Assembly (NCBI GenBank): GCA_052267165.1 | Contig: JBKQHO010000036.1 | Location: 62,001 to 126,000, forward strand | Direction: 5' to 3' | DNA from: CAWICD01 sp052267165 | GTDB lineage: Bacteria; Vulcanimicrobiota; Vulcanimicrobiia; Vulcanimicrobiales; Vulcanimicrobiaceae | Length of the DNA stretch: 64,000 nucleotides | Shown: positions 43,433 through 53,015 of the stretch, piece by piece | Numbering within the stretch: the first letter of the stretch is position 1 | How the letters are laid out: the number at the start of each line of letters is the position of its first letter | Translations under genes and position numbers: made by a program | Notes under the pieces: model-generated | Databases searched by the model: none | Seen by the model: the letters and a program-made list of their open reading frames with translations, nothing else | Told to the model about the DNA's origin: nothing

Positions 43433-44518
43433 TCAGTCAGTCGAGATCAAACGCCGCGTCTCGGGTCGCGTGCGGCTTCGGCGCTTTCCGCTGGGTAACG
43501 CTGCGCGAGCGCCGCAACGCCGTCGACGCCGTTCGCTAGCTAGCAGAAAAACCTCGAGCGCCTCAGACGTCGCGGCGAGGCTTCGATCGAGCTCGTTCCT
43601 CCGGCTCTCGCCAGCTTCGCTCGCGCGCAAGAGGAACTCCGCTTCACGCGCGGCGAGCTCAAGCGAGGCGGACTCTTCCGCCAGCGTGTCGCATTTGCTG
43701 AGCAACGCTTCGGCGTAGCGGCGGGGCCCGGCGAGCGCGGCCAGAATGCGCGCGAACTCGTCACCAGCCGGCGTCGTCGACGGACGCCACACTTCGGGCA
43801 AGCTGCGCCGCAGCCGCTCCACCGCAACGAGCCGTTCGCGCCGCGTCCACACCTCGGCGGCATGGCGCTGCAACGCCGAGTCGTGCTTTGTGAGACGCAA
43901 GGTGAGATCGGCGCGAGCCCGGTCGAACACGTTCGTTTCGGAGTCGAGCTCGGCGCGCGCGACCGGCGGCAGATAGCCGCCACGATCCTCCGGCTGCGCG
44001 CGCGATCGGACGGATTGCGCGGCGACGGCCTTCGCGCGCAGCAAGTCGAGCCGAGCGTGCGCGCGGCGCAGCGACTCCGCCTCGGCCCTCAGATCTCGTT
44101 CGCGCGCCGTGAACTCCGCGAGATCGGCTGCCAGCGACTCTCTTTCGGCCCACACCGCTTCGAGCACGCCGGAAAAGCGCGCGAGCGAAGCCGCGTCGAG
44201 GCGTTCCTTTGCAAGCTTGCACAGCTCGCGCTGCGCTACGCCCAGTTCGCGCCGCACGTGGGCATATCGCTCCCGCCGTGCGTCGAGACCCGCGCTCAAC
44301 CGATCGCGGCCGCGATCGAGCTCCTCGACGGCCCGCGCAGGCAGACTCATGGCGCCCGTCTCTCGCTCGATGCTCTCCAGCGCGCGTGAGCGCGCGCCGA
44401 GCCTCTCACGTTCGGCAAGTTTGCCGCAGAGCATGTCCAACGCTGCTCCCGGCCTCGCCAAACGTTCGTGCGCAGCGCACTCGACGACCCCGCCGCGGGG
44501 CGGTCTCGGCTCAGCCAT
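43433..44518 (-). CDS. Coiled-coil hypothetical protein, 361 aa
   Basis: From ATG 44518 (MAEPRPPRGGVVECAAHERL) the protein is nearly all helix, with dense Glu/Arg/Ala/Leu heptads (KLAERERLGARSRALESIE; RDLRAEAESLRRAHARLDLL) and no membrane segment or enzyme motif. The composition suggests a structural or scaffold coiled coil. No homologue comes to mind. Composition matches that of its neighbours. Confidence 0.5.
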   Translation of the reverse strand: MAEPRPPRGGVVECAAHERLARPGAALDMLCGKLAERERLGARSRALESIERETGAMSLPARAVEELDRGRDRLSAGLDARRERYAHVRRELGVAQRELCKLAKERLDAASLARFSGVLEAVWAERESLAADLAEFTARERDLRAEAESLRRAHARLDLLRAKAVAAQSVRSRAQPEDRGGYLPPVARAELDSETNVFDRARADLTLRLTKHDSALQRHAAEVWTRRERLVAVERLRRSLPEVWRPSTTPAGDEFARILAALAGPRRYAEALLSKCDTLAEESASLELAAREAEFLLRASEAGESRRNELDRSLAATSEALEVFLLASERRRRRCGARAALPSGKRRSRTRPETRRLISTD

Positions 44519-44720
44519 CGCGCCTGTTAACGATTGCTCCAAGCCGCGATAAGTCGAAGAACGGAAATGGCAAACCTGAAGAGCCCTTTCACAAAGAAGA
44601 TGATTGGATGCGGGCCGCGGCAGACGCCGCGAGACCCTGAAATAGCGCTTTTGCACTAATTCCGTCATGTCCTCTGATTCACACGAGGAATCTAGCGAAC
44701 CGGATTGAGGATCAGGAAAA

Positions 44721-46967
44721 TCAACGGTTCGGGAAAGCGACGGTATAGCGCAGCGACCAGCGCTGCGGCAGCGGCTGCGCGAGCGTTTGCAGCGAGCTTC
44801 CGTCGGAGAGCGGGACCGCTTGCGCGTAAGCCGGCGAAGTGAATCGGCCGTCGTAGGCTCCGAGCGCGTTTTGCGCGGAGAAATCCAGATGGCCTGCACC
44901 GAGCGCGAGGCTCGCGCCCAGTGAGAGTACTATTCGGCTGGGCAAATTCTCGGCGTCGTTGCGCGATAGATATGCTACGTCGAGCGCGCCGAGCGAACGA
45001 CCGAACTGCCGCGAGAGCAGCAGGTTCGCGCGGTGCAGCGGTATCCCAGGCAGCTGAGCGTCCGGTACGATGGTCGAGGCGAAGGCTGAGGGCGCGTAGG
45101 GCGTCTCGATTGAAAACGTTTCGTACGAGGCGCGCAGCGCGAACGAGCCGAGCGGGAGCAAATCGTCGACATACCATTCCTGAGCGCGCATGCTCGGGAC
45201 GCTGCGATACCTGGTTTGGTAGATCGAGGGCGCGCCGCCGGCGGCGCAAAGCGTGTCGAAGTACGAGGTCAGCTGCGCGGCGTAGCCGGCGGGTAGACCC
45301 GCCACGGCCCGCTCCGTCGATTGCACGAGCGCGTCCTGGGTGTTCGCGAGAAAGCCGCCGAGGCCGAACTGGCCAAGCCGGCCCATGTCCCGCTCGAGCG
45401 TCGCCTTCAGCGTGAGCGAACGCGGATGGCGCGGGTCGAGTTCGGAAGGGGCTTGGAGGACAGCCGAGGCGCCGGGACAGTCGAAGCTCGCAAGCGCGGG
45501 GCTCGCGAGGAGGACGCTCGGCGCGCGTTGCGCTTCCAGGGCTTGAGCCGGCGCGTAGAATGCCGCCGCCGACCAGCGCCACGCTCCGGACGAACCCTGC
45601 GCGCCGGCGTTCGCGAAGAGCACCCGGTCTTGATAATCCCCGTCGTCGCTCAGAACGCCGAGCGTCGCGTTCGCCGTGACGGTGCGGTGCCGCTCCTCGT
45701 AGGTCAGCGACGCGCGCCGCTCGCCGCTGCTGCTTCCGGAAGTGAAGCCGTCACCGAACGCGGTCGTCGCGGTCTCCCCGTCCGATGCTTTCAGCGTGAG
45801 CGAGCGCGTTCCGAAGGCGCGCGTCAAGCCAAGCTCGTCGTAACGCCCGCTGTAGCGGTAACCGTCACTCGCGCCCACGGGCGTCCCCAAGAACACGGCG
45901 CCGGCGAGATCGTCGTTGCCCGAGCCGTTGTAACGCACGTCCAGCACGCTCAGGCTGTCGCGGCCGTGGGTCGTCGTCGCGAGAACGTAGCCGTCGCCGA
46001 ACGTCGTCCCGCTCGTCCCGCCCGGGCCGTAGCCGATGGGGATGCCGCCGCCGGGGTCGAGCGCAGGCATATCTGCGCCCGAGGCGCGGTCGCCGATGCC
46101 GACCAGCTGAACGTGCCATGAACGCAGGTTGAAATCAAGGTCGGCGGTCCCGCCGAGACCGTGCCACGAATCGGAGTGATCGTAGCGCAGCCCGCTCGCA
46201 TCGCGAAAGGTTTGGCTCGCGAGCAGGCCTTCGTCGCTGCGTCCGGCCAGCGTGAACGCGTAACCGAGAGCCGGCGTGCGGCCCTGCGCGGTCGCCTTCC
46301 ACTGCGCCGCGTCGAATGCGCCTGAACCGAACGTGAGACCGTACCGCGGTTGCGCCGCCGGCATCAGCAGGTGAAGATTCGGTTCCAAGCTCCCCGTGTC
46401 GGCCTGCGCCGTGCTGAAGGATTCGACGAGCTGGCCAAGCAGGGCTCGACCCGCGTTCGAGCCCCCGCCCGAATCCGGCGGCAGCTGCAGCGGCGTTCCG
46501 TTGAGCTCCATGTCCGCAACCCCGCCTTGCGAGGCGCCCCGGTAGTTGGGCACGAGGCCGAGCGCATCGAAGGGGCTCCCGCTGACGACCGCGGCGGCGC
46601 TGTTCGCCGTGTAGATGCGGTCCTCCAGTGACGTGCGCGGCGCGGCGACGCGCACGATCGTGGAATACGAGAGCACGAGCTGCAGCGAGTCGCCGGCGAC
46701 CGTCGCGGTCTGCGAACGCGCCGTGCCGCGCACTGCATAGAGCTTGACCCCAAGCGCGACGGCAAGCCGAGCCGTCCCGTCAGAGCCGCTTTCGGCAAGC
46801 GGCTTGGCAGGTTGAGCGGCATCGAATATCTGCGCTTCCGCGACGTGTTTGCCGTCAGGATCGGTTACGGTCACACTCACCGAGCTAGGTTCGAACGCGG
46901 ACGTAGCGGTTAGCGAGCCGAGCTGGAGCACAAGAAGCGCGGCAGCGATGCGTGCGGTGAAGCTCAC
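44721..46967 (-). CDS. TonB-dependent-receptor-like outer membrane protein, 748 aa
   Basis: From GTG 46967 the product has a signal peptide (TARIAAALLVLQLGSLTATS), a carboxypeptidase-regulatory-like beta domain (VSVTVTDPDGKHVAEAQIFD), a plug-like segment (NSAAAVVSGSPFDALGLVPN; GGVADMELNGTPLQLPP) and a long beta-barrel region ending in an aromatic residue-basic pair (AFPNR). This is the architecture of TonB/CarboxypepD receptors. Its GTG overlaps the stop of the preceding gene, so it is the last gene of the azole-peptide operon and may carry the peptide across the outer membrane. Confidence 0.75.
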   Translation of the reverse strand: MSFTARIAAALLVLQLGSLTATSAFEPSSVSVTVTDPDGKHVAEAQIFDAAQPAKPLAESGSDGTARLAVALGVKLYAVRGTARSQTATVAGDSLQLVLSYSTIVRVAAPRTSLEDRIYTANSAAAVVSGSPFDALGLVPNYRGASQGGVADMELNGTPLQLPPDSGGGSNAGRALLGQLVESFSTAQADTGSLEPNLHLLMPAAQPRYGLTFGSGAFDAAQWKATAQGRTPALGYAFTLAGRSDEGLLASQTFRDASGLRYDHSDSWHGLGGTADLDFNLRSWHVQLVGIGDRASGADMPALDPGGGIPIGYGPGGTSGTTFGDGYVLATTTHGRDSLSVLDVRYNGSGNDDLAGAVFLGTPVGASDGYRYSGRYDELGLTRAFGTRSLTLKASDGETATTAFGDGFTSGSSSGERRASLTYEERHRTVTANATLGVLSDDGDYQDRVLFANAGAQGSSGAWRWSAAAFYAPAQALEAQRAPSVLLASPALASFDCPGASAVLQAPSELDPRHPRSLTLKATLERDMGRLGQFGLGGFLANTQDALVQSTERAVAGLPAGYAAQLTSYFDTLCAAGGAPSIYQTRYRSVPSMRAQEWYVDDLLPLGSFALRASYETFSIETPYAPSAFASTIVPDAQLPGIPLHRANLLLSRQFGRSLGALDVAYLSRNDAENLPSRIVLSLGASLALGAGHLDFSAQNALGAYDGRFTSPAYAQAVPLSDGSSLQTLAQPLPQRWSLRYTVAFPNR

Positions 46968-47608
46968 TGTTGCGCAAGCGACATCGTCCAGCGCAAGGTT
47001 TGCTCCTGGCCGGCCGCGTGCACGACCTCGCTGACGGCGGCATCTCCGCGCACTAGCGTCCCGCGCGCGAAGCGTTCGGCGAGCCGCAGGCTGAGGTCGA
47101 TCGGCGTCGTGTACGCGCCGTAGGTCGACGTGCCGCTCAGCGAGGCCGTTGCTTGAAGCATGACGCGGTCGCCGTCGACCGAAACGACCGTGACCTTCGC
47201 GTCGCCTTCGAGCGGCGCTCCGCCCCCGAGATAAACGGGAAGGCGCGCGGTCCAGGAGTCGCCGGGCTGGAAAGAACCGTGCGCGAGCACCGGCGCGGCG
47301 AACTGGTTGACGTAGCCCACCGCGCTGCCCAGCGCTTCGGAGGTGCTTCGATCGAGGCTGAGCAGGGCGCCGTCGTAGCGCGCAACGGCGCTCTCGCCGC
47401 CCTCTTCTTCGACCCGCACCGTTCGGGCGTCGAGACGCACGAGGTCGAACGTGCCACCCTGGCTGACGTGCTGTCCATCCCACAGACTGCCTTCGAAAGC
47501 CGACCGATAGGTGAACTTCGAGGCGTTGAAGTCGGGTACGAGGGAGGGGGTCGCGTCGCTCGTTCCGAGCGCGAGCGCGAGGGCGGCAAGCGAGGCTTTT
47601 CCGATCAT
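46964..47608 (-). CDS. Exported hypothetical protein, 214 aa
   Basis: ATG 47608 gives a short signal (MIGKASLAALALALGTSDA) and a beta-rich extracytoplasmic domain with FQPGDSWTARLPVYLGGGA and AERFARGTLVRGDAAVSEV. It resembles large unassigned families of secreted beta proteins. It lies between the ABC permease and the TonB-type receptor in the operon and may be a periplasmic adaptor or immunity factor. Confidence 0.6.
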   Translation of the reverse strand: MIGKASLAALALALGTSDATPSLVPDFNASKFTYRSAFEGSLWDGQHVSQGGTFDLVRLDARTVRVEEEGGESAVARYDGALLSLDRSTSEALGSAVGYVNQFAAPVLAHGSFQPGDSWTARLPVYLGGGAPLEGDAKVTVVSVDGDRVMLQATASLSGTSTYGAYTTPIDLSLRLAERFARGTLVRGDAAVSEVVHAAGQEQTLRWTMSLAQQ

Positions 47609-47618
47609 GGCGTCTCCT

Positions 47619-48350
47619 TCAGGTGTAGTTCTCGACGATCTCCGCGCGATAGCCCCAATAGGCGACCCCGGCGAAGAGCAGCGTGTAAGCTGAGAGCGCG
47701 AGCGCGGCATGAACGGGAAACACGCCTGCGGCGGCGCCCCAGATCAGCTCGCCGTATTGGCGCGTCGGAAGCCAAGGTGAGATTTTGGCGAGGTACGTGG
47801 GCAGGTTCTCCGGGCGCTGCCACAAGCCGCCGGCGAATGAGAGTGGCAGGTAAATCAGGTTGGCGACGGGCACCGCGGCGCGCGGGCTGGCCCAATAGCC
47901 GATCGCGATGCCGAGCAGTGCGAAGGGCACCGCGCCCGCCAGTAGCGTGGCGGCCAGCGCGAGCGCGTTCGTAGGCTGCATGCGCAACGGCGTGAACAGC
48001 GCGGCGACCAAGGCCACGAGGCCGATCGCCCCTGCTGCGAAGAGCAACGCGGTCAGCACGCGCCCCGCGATGCGCACGCCGCCGGGCACGGGCACTACCC
48101 GCAGGAAGCTCTGCCACGGCGAGAGGCGCTCCATCGCAATACCGACGCCGAACTGAAAGAGCACGACGCCGATCAGCGAGATCGCGGCGTACGAGGCGAA
48201 CAGATACGGCGCCGCCTGCGGCGCCTGCGCGAGCTGCAGGCCGAAGAACGCAAACAGCATCGTGGGGTAGAGCAGCGTGGGAATCACGTAGGCGGGAACG
48301 CGCGCGAGCAGCGTCAGCTCGGTGCGCAGATGGACGCCGAGAAGTCTCAA
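47619..48350 (-). CDS. ABC-2-type transporter permease of the RiPP cluster
   Basis: The TTG at 48350 overlaps the ATPase stop (TTGA) and lies about ten bases after GGAGG. The 243-aa product has six hydrophobic helices, beginning VPAYVIPTLLYPTMLFAFFG, with the ABC-2 layout of a long second loop and the PLSFAGGLWQRPENLP segment before the last helix. With the adjoining ATPase it should export the modified peptide or give immunity. Confidence 0.85.
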   Translation of the reverse strand: MRLLGVHLRTELTLLARVPAYVIPTLLYPTMLFAFFGLQLAQAPQAAPYLFASYAAISLIGVVLFQFGVGIAMERLSPWQSFLRVVPVPGGVRIAGRVLTALLFAAGAIGLVALVAALFTPLRMQPTNALALAATLLAGAVPFALLGIAIGYWASPRAAVPVANLIYLPLSFAGGLWQRPENLPTYLAKISPWLPTRQYGELIWGAAAGVFPVHAALALSAYTLLFAGVAYWGYRAEIVENYT

Positions 48351-49270
48351 GCCGCACCTCCGGTCGTGTACGCGACGAAGGCCTCTTCGAGCGAGGCTGG
48401 GGCAACCGTTAGATCCACAAAGCGCGCACCGCTGGCGACGAGCGCGCGAACGGTCGTATCGGCGTCTTCCGTGTAAAGCGTGTAGCCGCCGGGACCACGC
48501 TCGATGCGCACGACGCCGGGAAGCCCGGCGCCGACGTCCTCGCCGGCGTAGGAGACGCGCGCGATGCCGACGCCGCGCACGATCTCGCGCACGCTGCCTT
48601 CGCGCGCCACCCGACCGCGCAGCAATAGCGCGACGCGCGTTGCGAGCGCTTCGGCCTCGTCGAGATGGTGCGTCGTCAGCAGCACCGTGCCTCCGCGGCG
48701 CACGAAGCCGGCCAGAATGCCCCACAGGATACGGCGCGTCAAGGTGTCGAGCCCGGCGGTCGGCTCGTCGAGAAAGACCAGCTCCGGATCGCCCGCGAAG
48801 GCGAGCGCCAGGCCCAGGACTTTGCGTTGGCCGCCGCTGAGCGTGCGCGTCTGACGCTTCTCCAAACCGTTCAAGCCATAGCGCTCGAGCAGCTCGCGCA
48901 GCAGCGGCGCTCGCGGATAGTGACGGCGCACGAAGTCGACCGTCTCGGCGACCGTCAACATCGGCGGAAACCCGTGAAATTGGGGCGCGACGCCGATGCG
49001 CTGCCGCACGCTCAGGTCGCGCGGGTCGCGGCCGAAAAGCGTCGCGCTGCCGCTGTCGGGGCGCCGGATGCCGAGCATCAGGGCGACGGCCGTCGTCTTG
49101 CCGGCGCCGTTGGGCCCGAGCAGCGCCAGCAGCTCTCCGCGATGCAGCTCGAGATCGAACCCGTCGAGGGCAACGGTCGAATCGTACCGTTTCGAGACGT
49201 TGTGGAGCGCCGCCACCGTCTCGGCGCAGACGCGTTCGGGCAGCGCTTGGAGAGAATCGAGGATCGTCAT
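48347..49270 (-). CDS. ABC transporter ATP-binding protein of the RiPP cluster
   Basis: The 307-aa protein from ATG 49270 has Walker A GPNGAGKTT, Q-loop region VAPQFHGFPPMLT, signature LSGGQRK, Walker B LVFLDEPTAGLD and the switch His in LLTTHHLDEAE, plus a C-terminal DUF4162-like tail. It powers the ABC-2 permease that follows. The start overlaps the CPBP gene stop (ATGA). Confidence 0.93.
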   Translation of the reverse strand: MTILDSLQALPERVCAETVAALHNVSKRYDSTVALDGFDLELHRGELLALLGPNGAGKTTAVALMLGIRRPDSGSATLFGRDPRDLSVRQRIGVAPQFHGFPPMLTVAETVDFVRRHYPRAPLLRELLERYGLNGLEKRQTRTLSGGQRKVLGLALAFAGDPELVFLDEPTAGLDTLTRRILWGILAGFVRRGGTVLLTTHHLDEAEALATRVALLLRGRVAREGSVREIVRGVGIARVSYAGEDVGAGLPGVVRIERGPGGYTLYTEDADTTVRALVASGARFVDLTVAPASLEEAFVAYTTGGAA

Positions 49271-49776
49271 GTCGGCCTCAGAGCGCGGCGTTGCAGCGGC
49301 GCGAGCGTCAAGCAGGTCAGGTTGTAGGCAACGTGCGCGAGGACGGCAGCCCACAGTCCCGCCGTCAGGTAGCAGGTCAAGAACGCGGCACCGGTCAGCA
49401 GGTGCACCAAGGCGAAGCGTCCCTGGCCCGGCACGTGAATCAGTACGAAGCCGATCAGGCTGAGCGCCGCGGCCGGGACGAGGCCGAGGCGCGGCAAGGC
49501 GAGGCCGAAGACCAAGCCGCGCCAGAGCGTTTCTTCGGCGAAAGCGCGCAGCGAGAGATAGAGCGCGGGGACGAAGCGGCGCGTCGTCACCCCGCGCAGG
49601 TCGGCCGGATTCGGAAGGCGGCGTGCCGCCGCCAGTGCGACGCACACGCCGGCCGCGAGGCTGCAGGCTAGGGCCGCAGGCAGCGGACGAACGGGCGGCA
49701 GCGCTACGACGACGGCGCACGCGACCGCGAGCTCGAGCGCGAGCCGGAACAGCATGACGTGGGCGTACGCGTTCAC
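49267..49776 (-). CDS. CPBP-family intramembrane metalloprotease
   Basis: From GTG 49776 the 169-aa product has four to five membrane helices and the CPBP/Abi motifs: FAEETLWRGLVFG (EExxxR), FVLIHVPGQGRF (His) and LAHVAYNL. In RiPP clusters such proteases can remove leader peptides or provide self-immunity. GTGA overlap with the SagB gene upstream shows tight coupling. The length is on the short side for the family. Confidence 0.85.
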   Translation of the reverse strand: MNAYAHVMLFRLALELAVACAVVVALPPVRPLPAALACSLAAGVCVALAAARRLPNPADLRGVTTRRFVPALYLSLRAFAEETLWRGLVFGLALPRLGLVPAAALSLIGFVLIHVPGQGRFALVHLLTGAAFLTCYLTAGLWAAVLAHVAYNLTCLTLAPLQRRALRPT

Positions 49777-50624
49777 GGCAAGCGCCCCAACAGGATCGCG
49801 TAGAGCGCGCCCTCGTTGAGTCCGTCGAAGCCGAGCGCGTGGTCGAGCGGAGCGTCGTAGAAGCCGCCGACCGGAACCGAGCCGAGCTCGAGCGCGGTCG
49901 CCGCGAGCATGGCGTTTTGCGCGGCGTGGCCCGCCTCGAGCAGCACGAAGCGGTACCCGCGCTGGCCGTACTTGAAGCGGTTGCGCCAAAACATGCCGGC
50001 CACGATCAGCGCGAGCGCAGCTCCCTGCAGCGCGGGTTCGATCTCGGGCCAAGGGATCGCGGCTCGCAGATCGTCGAGACCGACCGCTTGCGGCAGCACC
50101 TCGATGACGTCGTCGAGCGGATCGTAGTGGTACAGTCCCGCAGCGAGGCCGTCGACGCTGCGCACCAGCGCGTACAGCTCCAGCGGATAGAGCGCACCGG
50201 CCGACGGCACCGCGCGAAACGCGCCGGACTCGCCGCTCTCGCTCGTAAAGCGGTGCGTAACGCCGTAAGCCGTGCGCAGCAGCGCGCCGAGCTCGCTCAA
50301 AGCGAGCGGCGCGCCGGAGAAGGCGCGCACCGAACGGCGCCGGCGCACGGCCTCGCCGAGCGCGAGCGGCGGCAGTTCGAGCGCGGGCAGTGCGATGCGC
50401 GGAAATTGGCGGCCGCGCCGCACCGAGCGGGCCACGAGGCTGCGCAGCTCGCGGCTGACGCTGAGCGCGTAAACGCCGGGCGTCTGGGTTCCGCCGTAAA
50501 CGGGATAGAGCTTTGCGGCTTCGTGGTAGGCTTCGGCCGGATCGTCGCCGTCTTCATCGGCTCCGGCATAGGCCCACGTACGGGCCGACAAGAGAAGGTG
50601 AGATTCGTGCACGTGCGGCTCCAT
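49773..50624 (-). CDS. SagB-type FMN-dependent azoline dehydrogenase
   Basis: ATG 50624 (MEPHVHESHLLLSARTWAYA) gives 283 aa. Nitroreductase-fold motifs are RRRSVRAFSGAPLALSELG, RAVPSAGALYPLELYALV, the FKYGQRGYRFVLLEAGHAAQ segment with the Lys-Tyr typical of ThcOx/SagB enzymes, and LELGSVPVGGFYD. It oxidises azolines to aromatic azoles. It follows YcaO by eight bases. The presence of a dehydrogenase predicts aromatic oxazoles or thiazoles. Confidence 0.9.
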   Translation of the reverse strand: MEPHVHESHLLLSARTWAYAGADEDGDDPAEAYHEAAKLYPVYGGTQTPGVYALSVSRELRSLVARSVRRGRQFPRIALPALELPPLALGEAVRRRRSVRAFSGAPLALSELGALLRTAYGVTHRFTSESGESGAFRAVPSAGALYPLELYALVRSVDGLAAGLYHYDPLDDVIEVLPQAVGLDDLRAAIPWPEIEPALQGAALALIVAGMFWRNRFKYGQRGYRFVLLEAGHAAQNAMLAATALELGSVPVGGFYDAPLDHALGFDGLNEGALYAILLGRLP

Positions 50625-50631
50625 CGCAGCG

Positions 50632-51960
50632 TTATGGAAAAGGGTGCGGACGGGGATTGAGGTCGTTGAAGGCGAGCCGGCCGGGCGCGAGCCCCAGCCT
50701 AGCGGGAACCTCGTAGAGGCGCTCGCCGCCGAGATAGCGGAGACGGTGGGAGGCGTCGATGCGCGCGAGTTGCGGCGCGACGACCGAAACGACGTGCAGC
50801 CCCGCTTCGCGGACGTCGTCCGGCGTGAGATCCACGAAGTAGACCTGCACGGCGTGCTCGCGCAGCCGGCGCAGCACTTCGAGGAGCTGTCGATACGGCG
50901 TGCCGTCGGGCACGTCGCACGTCCCCGCCAGCCGGCTCTGCGCCGGGCCCGCGTCGAAGAATGCCGTCTCGCGTGCGCGCTCCGGGTCGCAATAGTAGAG
51001 CACGTGCTGATCGAAGGCTTCGATCTCTTCGGCGCGCAGGCGCGCGACGCGCTCGGGATCGCACGTGTGTTGGAGAGCGGCCCAGCCGCGGCTGTGAAAG
51101 GCTTCGCGAATCGCTTTGTCGGCTGCAGACGCGGCAGTGGTAGCGCCCGCCGCGCCGACCGCGAGCGCGGCGCGGCCGCTGCGCGCGTCGCGCACGGTCG
51201 CGACCGCCGCGGGCACGCCGAGCGTTGCGCCCAGATCGATCGCAGCATAGTCGAGCCCGGTGCGCGCGAAGTAGCCGGCATACGCGAAGTCGCTCAGGTC
51301 GAAGCGCGGCAGCGTCAGCTGCGCGTTCCAAGCGATCACGAACGCGTCGCGTTCGATGAGCTCGAGCAAGCCGCCGAGCAGGGCCTCTTCGAGCGTGGCG
51401 CCGCAGGCGTTCCCGCTGGTGGTCGCATAGCCGATCCGCGTTTCGCCGTCGACGGAGCCTTCGCGAAGGTAGACGAGTTGGGCCGGCAGCAGCACCGGCC
51501 GGCAGTCCGGCAGACTCCAGCCATGCGTCCAGCGCACCAGGCTGCGCGGCTCGAAGGGCTGGAAGCGAAAGCCGGAAGCCGCGTATTGCTCCGGGGCAAA
51601 GAGGGCGAAGCTCGCGGGGTCGACGGCGGCCGAGCCCAGCCCGGCTGCCGTGTCGAAGGGGAGGTCGCTCGGCATGTGGACTGCGGCATAGCGCTCCAGC
51701 GCCTCGCCGAGCGCTCCCGCCAACGCGCGCTCGCGATCGTAGTGCACCGAGCCCGAGAAGGGATTGCGGAGGGTGGAGCCGGCCAACACTTCAACGTCGC
51801 ACAGTTCCGCCTCCCAGCGTATGAAGGGCGCATCGTCGGTTTCCCAGAGCGCCTCGCCGGTGCGGCGCACCGGGCCGGTAAGCGGAGAGACCAACGACGT
51901 GAGGCGGGGTAACGATTCCCCGAGCGGCGTCGACGCGCGGTCGCACAGCACGACGTTCAC
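50632..51960 (-). CDS. YcaO-domain azoline-forming cyclodehydratase
   Basis: From GTG 51960 the 442-aa protein has the YcaO ATP-binding pattern: SGNACGATLEEALLGGLLEL followed by IERDAFVIAWN, and ends PRPHPFP, a PxPxP-type tail that lies in the active site of RiPP YcaO enzymes. It activates peptide amides with ATP to cyclise Ser, Thr or Cys. GTGA overlap with the E1-like gene supports a two-protein cyclodehydratase. Confidence 0.93.
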   Translation of the reverse strand: MNVVLCDRASTPLGESLPRLTSLVSPLTGPVRRTGEALWETDDAPFIRWEAELCDVEVLAGSTLRNPFSGSVHYDRERALAGALGEALERYAAVHMPSDLPFDTAAGLGSAAVDPASFALFAPEQYAASGFRFQPFEPRSLVRWTHGWSLPDCRPVLLPAQLVYLREGSVDGETRIGYATTSGNACGATLEEALLGGLLELIERDAFVIAWNAQLTLPRFDLSDFAYAGYFARTGLDYAAIDLGATLGVPAAVATVRDARSGRAALAVGAAGATTAASAADKAIREAFHSRGWAALQHTCDPERVARLRAEEIEAFDQHVLYYCDPERARETAFFDAGPAQSRLAGTCDVPDGTPYRQLLEVLRRLREHAVQVYFVDLTPDDVREAGLHVVSVVAPQLARIDASHRLRYLGGERLYEVPARLGLAPGRLAFNDLNPRPHPFP

Positions 51961-52934
51961 GCTCGCGCCCACAGCTGCGGCAACCCCTGGCGGCGCTGCG
52001 CTCCGCAGGCCGTGCAGCGCGGCACCCGATAGAGGCGGTGCGCGCTCAACGCGACGGTGCCGTGCGGCTCGATGGAGTAGTAACGCCCCGGCAAGCTGCC
52101 GTCGCGGTCGACGAGCCAGCGTGTCAAGACCGACGCGGCGACGCCCGCGGCAAGGAGATCGATCGCTTCGGGTGCGGGAAACCGAGCCGGCGTGCCGTCG
52201 AGCACGGTAAACTTCTCGCCGTACACGACCGCCGAGCGGCGGCGCGTCAGAAAGCAGTGGTAGCACGCCGTCTGAGCGGGCACGACGAGCGGGCCAACGA
52301 TGCGCTTGTCGCCATCGAACGGCAGGATCGGCATCCAGATGGAGCCGGTCCGCAGCGCCGCCTCGTTCGCGCGTCGTAGGCATTCGACGTCGCTGCAGTC
52401 GGGCGCGATGACGGCGATGTCGGCGTCGGCAGCAGCGACGAGCTCGTCGACGACCCGCACCGAGCCGACGCCTGCGGACGCCAACGCCCCGGCCACGAAC
52501 TCGAGCACGCGCGAGCCTCCGAAAAGCGCGACCGCGGAGCGCTCCAGCTTCGCGAACGCCCGCGCCGGCGAGACGTCGCGGCCGGCGTCGGCCGCCGCCT
52601 GATGAACCGCACCGACGACCGAAGGCGCAAGCGCAGCGGGAAGCGCGGGGCCGTCGGTCAACAGATTGCGGCGCTGCAATTCCGCGAGCGCTTTGGCCAC
52701 GGCCTCGAAGGCCTCCGGAAACTCAGCGCTCAGCGCGGCGAGGTCGTGCGTGCCGTCGAGCAGCGGCAACAAGCGTGGAAGGAGCGCGCCGACTGCTCTG
52801 CCGGTGAAGACGACGACGCAGTCGCCGTACTGAAAGAGCGCGCGCTCCCCGTCGAAGCGCAGACGGTACCAAGGCTTGAGCAGCGGCTTCGAGGGGAGGC
52901 TCGAAAGGTCGAGCGTAGGACGGGGATTCTCCAA
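51957..52934 (-). CDS. TOMM leader-peptide-binding E1/ThiF-like partner protein
   Basis: The 325-aa protein starts with an RRE-like winged helix (about residues 20-95: WYRLRFDGERALFQYGD, then HDLAALSAEFPEAFEAVAKA), expected to bind the precursor leader. A degenerate Rossmann/E1 domain follows (VALFGGSRVLEFVAGALASA) with structural zinc CxxC pairs in TACYHCFL and PRCTACG. The usual catalytic E1 residues are not seen. It should deliver the leader to YcaO. It starts 81 bases after precursor A. Confidence 0.9.
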   Translation of the reverse strand: MENPRPTLDLSSLPSKPLLKPWYRLRFDGERALFQYGDCVVVFTGRAVGALLPRLLPLLDGTHDLAALSAEFPEAFEAVAKALAELQRRNLLTDGPALPAALAPSVVGAVHQAAADAGRDVSPARAFAKLERSAVALFGGSRVLEFVAGALASAGVGSVRVVDELVAAADADIAVIAPDCSDVECLRRANEAALRTGSIWMPILPFDGDKRIVGPLVVPAQTACYHCFLTRRRSAVVYGEKFTVLDGTPARFPAPEAIDLLAAGVAASVLTRWLVDRDGSLPGRYYSIEPHGTVALSAHRLYRVPRCTACGAQRRQGLPQLWARA

Positions 52935-53015
52935 GGCGTTGTCCTCTTCGGGAGAGATGGTGAGACGAGTCGGGGCGAGCGGCTCATCTCACCGCTGCGG
53001 CGTGGCTTACGTGGC

